Shown here: one piece after another, positions 1-4,655 of the stretch
Position numbering within the stretch: position 1 is the first letter of the stretch
Layout of the letters: each line of letters starts with the position of its first letter
From: CAZTKP01 sp964614215
GTDB lineage: Bacteria; UBP6; UBA1177
Direction: 5' to 3'
DNA length: 6,720 nt
NCBI GenBank assembly: GCA_964614215.1
Contig: CAZTKP010000146.1
Location: 1 to 6,720, forward strand
Position numbers and translations under genes: made by a program
Notes under the pieces: generated by a model
What the model saw: the letters and a program-made list of their open reading frames with translations, nothing else
Told to the model about the DNA's origin: nothing
The model's database searches: none

Positions 1-14
1 ATTTGTTAAAAAAC

Positions 15-30
15 TGAACTCACGTGTTCA
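15..30. promoter_or_regulatory. Upstream dyad with ACTCACGTGT core
   Basis: TGAAC at 15-19 and GTTCA at 26-30 form a 5-bp inverted repeat around a 6-nt centre, and the perfect hexamer palindrome CACGTG lies inside it at 21-26. The segment ACTCACGTGT (18-27) differs by one base from ACTGACGTGT (164-173) in the dyad next to fabH, so the two may be copies of one protein-binding site. The role is inferred. The site could also belong to a gene to the left of the window, which is not visible. Confidence 0.3.
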
Positions 31-84
31 CTTTTTATAGCACTTAATCGTTTTAAAACAAACTTTTTATTAATAAATCGTTTT
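30..84. repeat. Imperfect direct repeat in the fabH leader
   Basis: ACTTTTTAT followed by AATCGTTTT occurs twice: at 30-54 with 7 nt between the two blocks, and at 62-84 with 5 nt between them. The copies start 32 bp apart, close to three helical turns. Both 9-nt blocks are identical in the two copies. The region is very AT-rich, so the ACTTTTTAT half alone would mean little; the paired blocks in the same order make a real duplication more likely. It may be a regulatory repeat or a relic of slippage. No function can be assigned. Confidence 0.45.
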
Positions 85-98
85 GCATTAATGCTAAA
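81..98. promoter_or_regulatory. AT-rich palindrome centred on GCATTAATGC
   Basis: GCATTAATGC at 85-94 is a perfect 10-bp palindrome. After one mismatched pair (84/95) the symmetry resumes with TTT at 81-83 and AAA at 96-98, giving an 18-bp near-palindrome. This size and symmetry fit a dimeric DNA-binding protein better than an RNA hairpin, because there is no room for a loop. A weak promoter-like pair overlaps it (TTGCAT 83-88, 16 nt, TAATAT 105-110), so a bound protein could affect initiation there. The function is inferred from symmetry only. Confidence 0.35.
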
Positions 99-138
99 GC
101 TCAGTAATATCAAGGACTTGATCTGTGAAACAATTTAC

Positions 139-166
139 TTGATTTTATCTTTCAAAAAGGTAGACT
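139..166 (+). promoter_or_regulatory. Candidate sigma-70-type promoter for the fab operon
   Basis: TTGATT at 139-144 (4 of 6 matches to TTGACA) and TAGACT at 161-166 (4 of 6 matches to TATAAT) are separated by 16 nt. Initiation about 7 nt downstream would give a leader of roughly 30 nt before the fabH start. The -10 box overlaps the first arm of the dyad at 164-177, a layout typical of repression by steric block. Both boxes are imperfect, and another weak pair lies at 83-110, so the exact promoter is uncertain. Confidence 0.35.
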
Positions 167-177
167 GACGTGTCAGT
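164..177. promoter_or_regulatory. Operator-like dyad just upstream of fabH
   Basis: ACTGAC at 164-169 and GTCAGT at 172-177 are perfect 6-bp inverted arms separated by GT. The site ends 26 nt before the preferred fabH start codon and overlaps the candidate -10 box at 161-166. Short dyads of this kind are common operators for TetR-type and other helix-turn-helix dimers, and fatty-acid operons are often controlled by dedicated repressors. The sequence does not resemble the FapR or FabT sites I know. No regulator gene is visible in the window, so the partner is unknown. The arms are too short to form a good terminator and no T-tract follows. Confidence 0.5.
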
Positions 178-203
178 TTATTGTTTTTCAAATGGAGATG
201 ATC

Positions 204-1199
204 GTGGCTAGCAGATACAGTTCAGCAATCACAGGAATGGGAAGTTTTGTCCCTGAGAAAGTTATGACTAACTTCGATCTGGAAAAGATGGTGGATACAA
301 GCGACGAATGGATCCGTACAAGGACAGGGATAGCTCAGAGACATATTGCAGATGAAAATACCGCAACATCGGACATTTCAACAAAAGCTGCTCTCCTTGC
401 AATGGAAGATGCCGGTGTAACGGCTGAAGATATCGACCTTATAATTGTTGCCACAGTTACTCCTGATATGGCTTTCCCTGCAACCGCATGTATAGTTCAG
501 AAGAATCTTGACGCAAACAACGCGGCGGCCTATGACATCAGTGCAGGATGCAGCGGATTTATCTACGGTCTTGCAAATGCACACAGCATGATCTCAATGG
601 GTATTTATAAACATGCTCTTGTCATAGGAGCTGAGACTTTAAGTAAAATAATGAACTGGGAAGACAGAAACACTTGTGTTCTCTTCGGTGACGGTGCGGG
701 TGCCGCAGTTGTTTCACGCTGTGAGGAAGGAGAGGGCATCCTTTCTGTAAAGATCGGTTCCAACGGACATCATGACAACCTTATCACCAAACCCGGCGGC
801 GGTTCAAGAATGCCCATGACCCATGAGGTTATCGATCAGAAACTTAACACGATACACATGGAAGGAAACCAGGTGTTCAAACTTGCTGTGAGAACAATGG
901 CTTCAGTTTCTGAACAGGCTCTTGAAGAAGCCGGTCTAAGTGTCGACGACCTTGTTCTTGCAATTCCGCATCAGGCTAACATGAGAATAATACAGGGGAT
1001 TTTCAATAGACTTAAGGTAACGCCTGAAAAGTCTCACAACAACCTTGATAAATATGGAAACACTTCTGCAGCTTCAATTCCGCTTGCACTTGACGAAGCT
1101 CAGAGACTTGGAAAGATAAAGAAGGGTGAAAATCTGCTCATCGTTGCTTTCGGAAGCGGTCTGACATGGGGTGCAGCCGCGATCAAGTGGGCAAAATAG
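204..1199 (+). CDS. fabH: 3-oxoacyl-[ACP] synthase III (KAS III, FabH)
   Basis: FabH starts fatty acid synthesis in the cytosol by condensing an acyl-CoA primer, usually acetyl-CoA, with malonyl-ACP. The Cys-His-Asn triad is complete. Counting from the GTG start, the cysteine is residue 116 in DISAGCSGF, the histidine 256 in IPHQANMR and the asparagine 286 in KYGNTSAAS. The C-terminal glycine-rich stretch FGSGLTWGA is also typical, and 331 aa is a normal family length. I prefer the GTG start at 204 because GGAG at 194-197 lies 6 nt before it and the protein then begins MASRYSSAITGMGS, as FabH proteins usually do. In-frame ATGs at 192 (no Shine-Dalgarno) and 198 (GGAG directly abutting) would add 4 or 2 residues. 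It is the first gene of the fab operon. Primer specificity (acetyl versus branched) cannot be told from the sequence. Confidence 0.97.
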   Translation: MASRYSSAITGMGSFVPEKVMTNFDLEKMVDTSDEWIRTRTGIAQRHIADENTATSDISTKAALLAMEDAGVTAEDIDLIIVATVTPDMAFPATACIVQKNLDANNAAAYDISAGCSGFIYGLANAHSMISMGIYKHALVIGAETLSKIMNWEDRNTCVLFGDGAGAAVVSRCEEGEGILSVKIGSNGHHDNLITKPGGGSRMPMTHEVIDQKLNTIHMEGNQVFKLAVRTMASVSEQALEEAGLSVDDLVLAIPHQANMRIIQGIFNRLKVTPEKSHNNLDKYGNTSAASIPLALDEAQRLGKIKKGENLLIVAFGSGLTWGAAAIKWAK

Positions 1200-1216
1200 G
1201 AGAAAGGAGAGTCTTA

Positions 1217-2170
1217 ATGGGTAAAACTGCATTTCTATTCCCGGGACAGGGTGCTCAGTACGTTGGAATGGGAGTTGATTTTATAGAAGGCTGTCAGAGG
1301 TCAAAGGAAATTTTTGAAGAGGCAAGCGACAGTCTCGGTTACGATATGCTTAAACTTTGTAAGGAAGGTCCTCAGGAGGAACTCAATAAGACTGAGATCA
1401 CTCAGCCTTCGATCCTCACTGCTTCTGCAGCTGCTCTTGCGGCGGTCACGGAAAAGGGTTTTGACTGTGATTTTACTGCCGGTCTGAGCCTCGGAGAGTA
1501 CAATGCTCTTTTAAAAGCAGGTGCTATGAAGTTCAGTGACGCTGTTAAAGTTGTCAGGGAAAGAGGACGCTTTATGCAGGAAGCCGTGCCGATCGGAAAG
1601 GGCGGAATGGCTGCGATAATCGGTCTTTCGACAGATAAGCTCAAGGATGTTCTTAAGGAGGCATCAACGGACGGTATTGTTGAGATGGCGAACTTTAATT
1701 CTCCGCAGCAGCTTGTTATTTCAGGTGAGACAGGAGCAGTTGAAAAGGCTGTCGAGATAGCAAAGAACAATGGAGCGCTCAAGGCGATAGTTCTTCCTGT
1801 AAGTGCGCCGTTTCATTCATCGATGCTCAGTCCTGCCGCTGAAAAGCTCCATGAGGTCCTTAAAGCTGTCGAAGTGAACGGACTGGGAAAATCTGTTGTA
1901 AGTAACGCGGATGCGAAGGTTCTTGAAGGACCTCAGGATGTTGTCCCTAGTCTTGTAAAACAGGTTAACCACTCAGTTCTGTGGGTTCCGTCGATCGAGC
2001 TTATGATAGATGAGGGTGTTGATACTTTTATCGAGATCGGTCCGGGCAAGGCTCTTTCAGGTTTTGTAAAGAGAATTGCAAAGGGCAAGGATGCAAAAGT
2101 TGCTATACACAACATTCAGGATATGGAAGGACTGGATAGTTTTTATTCAAAGATGAACCAGGAGGTCTAG
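1217..2170 (+). CDS. fabD: Malonyl-CoA:ACP transacylase (FabD)
   Basis: FabD transfers malonyl from CoA to the phosphopantetheine arm of AcpP, supplying the extender for FabH and FabF. The 317-aa protein has the N-terminal FPGQGAQ motif (residues 8-14), the nucleophile elbow GLSLGEY with Ser91, Arg116 (RERGRFMQ) to bind the malonyl carboxylate, catalytic His200 in SAPFHSSM, and Gln249 in the position of the E. coli oxyanion-hole glutamine. The residue before Ser91 is Leu, where E. coli-type enzymes have His (GHSLGE); this is a known family variant, not damage. The ATG at 1217 is chosen because GGAG at 1206-1209 lies 7 nt upstream and the protein then opens with the conserved GKTAFLFPGQG. The frame is open back to 1166, inside fabH, but that extension has no homology character. 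It lies 17 nt after fabH. Confidence 0.97.
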   Translation: MGKTAFLFPGQGAQYVGMGVDFIEGCQRSKEIFEEASDSLGYDMLKLCKEGPQEELNKTEITQPSILTASAAALAAVTEKGFDCDFTAGLSLGEYNALLKAGAMKFSDAVKVVRERGRFMQEAVPIGKGGMAAIIGLSTDKLKDVLKEASTDGIVEMANFNSPQQLVISGETGAVEKAVEIAKNNGALKAIVLPVSAPFHSSMLSPAAEKLHEVLKAVEVNGLGKSVVSNADAKVLEGPQDVVPSLVKQVNHSVLWVPSIELMIDEGVDTFIEIGPGKALSGFVKRIAKGKDAKVAIHNIQDMEGLDSFYSKMNQEV

Positions 2171-2171
2171 A

Positions 2172-2918
2172 ATGACTTTGAAGGGTAAAAGTGCACTTGT
2201 TACAGGCGGTTACAGAGGTATTGGAAAGTCAATAGCTCTCAAGCTCGCTCAGATGGGTGCAGATGTTATTATCAACGATATAGCAGATCCGGAAACTGCT
2301 GAGGAAACTCTTAATGAGTTAAGGTCTTTCGGTGTTAAGGCCGAGGCAGTTCAGGCTGATATTTCAAATGAGGAAGATGTTAAGAAACTTGCCGACGATG
2401 TTCTTGAGAAGTTTGACGGCAAACTCGATATACTCATAAACAATGCGGGAATTACAAAGGACGGACTGCTCGTAAAGATGAAGGAAAGTGACTGGCAGGC
2501 TGTTCTTGATGTTAATCTCAAAGGTGTTTTCCTGTGCTCAAAGGCTTTTATCAGAAAGATGATGGCAGCACGCAGCGGAAGTATTGTGAATATCACTTCA
2601 GTTGTCGGTATCATGGGTAATCCGGGACAGGCCAACTACTGTGCTTCAAAGGCGGGTGTTATCGGTTTCACCAAGTCACTTGCAAAGGAAGTCGGTGTAA
2701 AGGGTATCAGGGTTAACGCTGTTGCACCGGGTTTTATCGAGTCCGCAATGACAGATAAGCTCAGTGACGAAGTTAAGAACGCCTATATGGCCGGGATCCC
2801 GCTTAAGAGATACGGGGCTCCTGAAGAAGTTGCTGAAGTGGTTGCATTTCTGTGTGAAGACAGAGCAAAGTATATGACAGGTCAGGTTATCGCTGTAGAT
2901 GGCGGATTGGCAATGTAG
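2172..2918 (+). CDS. fabG: 3-oxoacyl-[ACP] reductase (FabG)
   Basis: FabG is a short-chain dehydrogenase that reduces 3-ketoacyl-ACP to (R)-3-hydroxyacyl-ACP. The 248-aa protein is normal length and has the cofactor motif TGGYRGIG (11-18), Asp63, NNAG (90-93), Asn115, and the catalytic Ser143, Tyr156 and Lys160 (YCASK). The C-terminal GGLAM is typical. The ATG overlaps the operon closely: only one base separates it from the fabD stop, and AGGAGG at 2160-2165, inside the end of fabD, lies 6 nt before it. Translational coupling is therefore likely. Arg15 in the glycine motif usually goes with NADPH use, but Asp36 at the end of the second strand (VIINDI) is a residue more often linked with NADH, so the cofactor is uncertain. 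Its place between fabD and acpP supports FabG over another reductase of this family. Confidence 0.95.
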   Translation: MTLKGKSALVTGGYRGIGKSIALKLAQMGADVIINDIADPETAEETLNELRSFGVKAEAVQADISNEEDVKKLADDVLEKFDGKLDILINNAGITKDGLLVKMKESDWQAVLDVNLKGVFLCSKAFIRKMMAARSGSIVNITSVVGIMGNPGQANYCASKAGVIGFTKSLAKEVGVKGIRVNAVAPGFIESAMTDKLSDEVKNAYMAGIPLKRYGAPEEVAEVVAFLCEDRAKYMTGQVIAVDGGLAM

Positions 2919-2969
2919 TTTTTTTTTATAAGTAGTTTATCGTTTATTTTTATTTTTGGAGGTAACGAC
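2919..2969 (+). promoter_or_regulatory. U-rich leader and strong RBS of acpP
   Basis: The 51-nt fabG-acpP gap starts with nine T's (2919-2927), remains almost pure A/T, and ends in GGAGGT at 2958-2963, 6 nt before the acpP ATG. A perfect-type Shine-Dalgarno behind an unstructured U-rich leader is a plausible way to raise translation of acyl carrier protein, which cells need in large excess over the enzymes. No stable hairpin precedes the T-run, so it is not an intrinsic terminator by itself. A TATAAG at 2927-2932 has no properly spaced -35 box. Confidence 0.45.
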
Positions 2970-3203
2970 ATGCATTTTGACAAAATTAAAGAAATTATCC
3001 AGGAACATCTTGCACTTGACGACGTTTCAAACATCAAACCCGAAACTTCACTTATGGGCGACCTTGAGGTTGATTCACTTGACGCTGTTGAGATCGTTAT
3101 GAAGATCGAAGACGAGTTCGGTATTGAGATCCCGGATGATGATGTTAGCAGTTTCAAGAACATAGGTGATATTGCTGACTACATCAAAGAGAAACAGGCT
3201 TAA
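2970..3203 (+). CDS. acpP: Acyl carrier protein
   Basis: AcpP carries the growing acyl chain as a thioester on a 4'-phosphopantetheine arm and shuttles it between the FASII enzymes. The 77-aa protein is highly acidic and has the modification motif VDSLDAVEIVM with Ser37 as the attachment site, followed by the recognition-helix stretch EDEFGIEIPDDD (47-58). Length and residue pattern match standard bacterial ACPs. Position between fabG and fabF, the usual place in many operons, supports the fatty-acid rather than a polyketide role. The start is fixed by GGAGGT 6 nt upstream. The phosphopantetheinyl transferase that activates it is not in the window. Confidence 0.97.
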   Translation: MHFDKIKEIIQEHLALDDVSNIKPETSLMGDLEVDSLDAVEIVMKIEDEFGIEIPDDDVSSFKNIGDIADYIKEKQA

Positions 3204-3204
3204 G

Positions 3205-3221
3205 CTCTTTCTCTAAAAGAG
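3205..3221 (+). promoter_or_regulatory. Small hairpin overlapping the fabF RBS
   Basis: CTCTTT at 3205-3210 and AAAGAG at 3216-3221 can pair as a 6-bp stem with a 5-nt loop (CTCTA), starting one base after the acpP stop. The 3' arm shares its last bases with the purine run GAGGGG at 3219-3224, the best Shine-Dalgarno candidate for fabF (about 6-8 nt before the ATG at 3231). The hairpin could slightly lower fabF translation relative to acpP, or protect the upstream 3' end after processing. It is weak (only two G-C pairs), so any effect is speculative. Confidence 0.3.
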
Positions 3222-3230
3222 GGGATAGGA

Positions 3231-4472
3231 ATGAAAAACAGAGTTGTTGTTACCGGCCTCGGGTGTGTTACACCTGTCGGTACCGGACATGAGGAGTTCT
3301 GGAAGAACCTGCTTGCAGGAAAGAACGGAATTTCTCTTATTACCGGATTCGATACAACGGATTTCGGCTCCAAAATAGCCGGAGAAATTAAGGATTTTGA
3401 CATGGACCCGTTCCTCGACAAGAGGGAGTATCGCAGAATGGACAGATACACACAGTTCGCCATTGCTGCTGCTAAACTTGCCGTTAAAGATGCGGGTATT
3501 GATGTTGAGAACGTGGAAAAGGACAGTTTCGGTGTTATTCTGGGTTCAGGTATCGGTGGAATGAAGACTCTGGAAGATCAGCATCAAGTTCTTCTGGAGA
3601 GAGGCCCCAAGAGGATCAGCCCGAACTTCATCCCCATGATGATCTCGAATATCGCGACGGGACATCTTTCAATTCTTTTCAATGCAATGGGTCCGAGTAT
3701 GACCACGGTTACAGCCTGTGCGTCATCTACCAATGCGGTTGGAGAGGCTTTTAAGTGTATCCAGAGGGGAGATGCCAAAATGATGGTCACCGGTGGAAGC
3801 GAAGCGGCGATAACTCCGCTTGCCATGGCCGGTTTCACTTCAATGAAGGCACTTTCCACAAGAAACGATGCTCCTGAAAAATCGAGTCGTCCTTTTGATA
3901 AGGATCGAGACGGTTTTGTGATGGGCGAAGGCGGCGGAATGCTTATACTTGAAGAGCTTGAGCATGCTAAGGCCCGCGGTGCGAAGATCTATGCCGAGAT
4001 GGTCGGTTACGGAATGGCTGCTGATGCATACCACGTGACTGCTCCTCATCCGGAAGGAAAGGGGGCCCAGAGATCAATGGAAAGATGTATCGCCGATGCG
4101 GGTGCAAAACCTGAGGATGTTGATTATATCAACGCTCACGGAACAAGCACTTACTTCAACGATATCCTTGAGACAAAGGCTATCAAGGCGGCTTTCGGCG
4201 ATCATGCTTACAAACTTTCTGTAAGTTCCACGAAATCAATGACCGGACATCTGCTCGGCGGAACAGGTGCTGTTGAGGCTATTGCCACAGTACTTTCCAT
4301 CTATAACGATGAAGTTCCTCCGACGATGAATCTTGACAATCCTGATGAAGGTTGTGATCTTGACTACGTTCCGTATAAACCGAAGAAGAGAACAGTGAAC
4401 TACGCACTTTCAAACTCTCTGGGTTTCGGCGGACATAATTCAACTATCGGATTTAAAAAGTTCGTACAGTAG
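3231..4472 (+). CDS. fabF: 3-oxoacyl-[ACP] synthase II (KAS II, FabF)
   Basis: FabF elongates acyl-ACPs by decarboxylative condensation with malonyl-ACP. The 413-aa protein aligns with E. coli FabF almost without gaps at the active site: Cys163 in VTACASS, His303 in NAHGTST, Lys335 in SSTKSMTGH and His340 in the same segment. Phe399 in the C-terminal GFGGHN corresponds to the gatekeeper phenylalanine. RPFDKDRDGFVMGEG (220-234) is the other family signature. FabF rather than FabB is inferred from overall length, from these motifs and from the operon context. The start ATG follows GAGGGG (3219-3224); a nearer AGGA at 3227-3230 abuts the ATG. It is the last gene of the operon and is followed 7 nt later by the terminator hairpin. 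Codon usage by eye resembles that of the other fab genes. Confidence 0.97.
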   Translation: MKNRVVVTGLGCVTPVGTGHEEFWKNLLAGKNGISLITGFDTTDFGSKIAGEIKDFDMDPFLDKREYRRMDRYTQFAIAAAKLAVKDAGIDVENVEKDSFGVILGSGIGGMKTLEDQHQVLLERGPKRISPNFIPMMISNIATGHLSILFNAMGPSMTTVTACASSTNAVGEAFKCIQRGDAKMMVTGGSEAAITPLAMAGFTSMKALSTRNDAPEKSSRPFDKDRDGFVMGEGGGMLILEELEHAKARGAKIYAEMVGYGMAADAYHVTAPHPEGKGAQRSMERCIADAGAKPEDVDYINAHGTSTYFNDILETKAIKAAFGDHAYKLSVSSTKSMTGHLLGGTGAVEAIATVLSIYNDEVPPTMNLDNPDEGCDLDYVPYKPKKRTVNYALSNSLGFGGHNSTIGFKKFVQ

Positions 4473-4479
4473 TTTTTAA

Positions 4480-4523
4480 AGCCGGCTACAGCTCTTTTTT
4501 AGCGTTGTAGCCGGCTATTTTTT
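4480..4523 (+). terminator. Rho-independent terminator of the fab operon
   Basis: AGCCGGCTACA at 4480-4490 pairs perfectly with TGTAGCCGGCT at 4506-4516, an 11-bp GC-rich stem that can be extended by a G-U and a C-G pair. The loop is T-rich, and the stem is followed by A and six T's (4517-4523). It starts 7 nt after the fabF stop, so it closes the operon. On the opposite strand the stem is followed only by a short TTT and then A's, so it works mainly for + strand transcripts. Confidence 0.93.
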
Positions 4524-4531
4524 ATCTTGTC

Positions 4532-4619
4532 TGCCTTGACTTTTCTGAAGATAGACTTCTTTTTTGCCTTGACTTTTCTTGAGATAGATGTCTTTTCTGC
4601 CTTGACTTTTCTGAAGATA
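4532..4619. repeat. 33-bp tandem repeat, two full copies and a partial third
   Basis: Units start at 4532, 4565 and 4598, each beginning TGCCTTGACTTTTCT. Units 1 and 2 are 33 bp and differ at about five positions. Unit 3 matches unit 1 for 22 bp (through GAAGATA at 4613-4619) and then gives way to the promoter -10 region. No spacers separate the units, so this is not a CRISPR array. Each unit carries TTGACT, a good -35 hexamer, and the 33-bp period is close to three helical turns. The repeat lies between the fab terminator and the ATPase gene and probably belongs to the latter's control region. Confidence 0.85.
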
Positions 4620-4629
4620 ATGGTATAAC
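4602..4629 (+). promoter_or_regulatory. Extended -10 promoter of the DUF4143 ATPase gene
   Basis: TTGACT at 4602-4607 (5 of 6 matches to TTGACA) and TATAAC at 4624-4629 (5 of 6 to TATAAT) are separated by 16 nt. The -10 box is preceded by TGG, giving the extended -10 form TGnTATAAC. Initiation near 4636 would leave a short leader of about 20 nt carrying GGAGG at 4644-4648. The -35 box sits inside the third copy of the 33-bp repeat. It is the best promoter match in the window. Confidence 0.65.
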
Positions 4630-4655
4630 TTGTTGAATTGACTGGAGGTGGTTTG

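Noticed and set aside
139..155. FabT-like operator (TTGA...TCAA)
   Set aside because: The half-sites are 9 nt apart, unlike the compact FabT palindrome, and the arms are only 4 bp.
378..584. Open frame on the - strand inside fabH
   Set aside because: Lies wholly within a strongly supported gene, has no recognisable motif, and is a codon-bias shadow.
1166..1216. Upstream ATG for fabD overlapping fabH
   Set aside because: The 17 extra residues do not resemble any FabD N-terminus, and a good RBS precedes the ATG at 1217.
1484..1504. FabD nucleophile motif with Leu in place of His (GLSLGEY) as an inactive enzyme
   Set aside because: The variant is known in active FabD proteins; Ser91, Arg116, His200 and Gln249 are all present.
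1402..1782. 126-aa open frame on the - strand inside fabD
   Set aside because: Long, but antisense to conserved FabD codons and of low complexity (Ala/Ser/Pro/Thr-rich), as expected for a shadow frame.
2907..2932. Internal promoter TTGGCA/TATAAG before acpP
   Set aside because: The spacer is only 14 nt, too short for a normal sigma-70 promoter, and the region is AT-rich enough to give such matches by chance.
1933..4049. Other - strand frames opposite fabD, fabG, acpP and fabF (60-94 aa)
   Set aside because: All overlap intact essential genes, and none shows a domain or motif.
4532..4619. CRISPR-like array
   Set aside because: Units are contiguous with no spacers, and they diverge from one another.
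4638..4655. TTG start for the + strand ATPase
   Set aside because: It would place GGAGG inside the coding region; the ATG at 4656 has that RBS at 7 nt.
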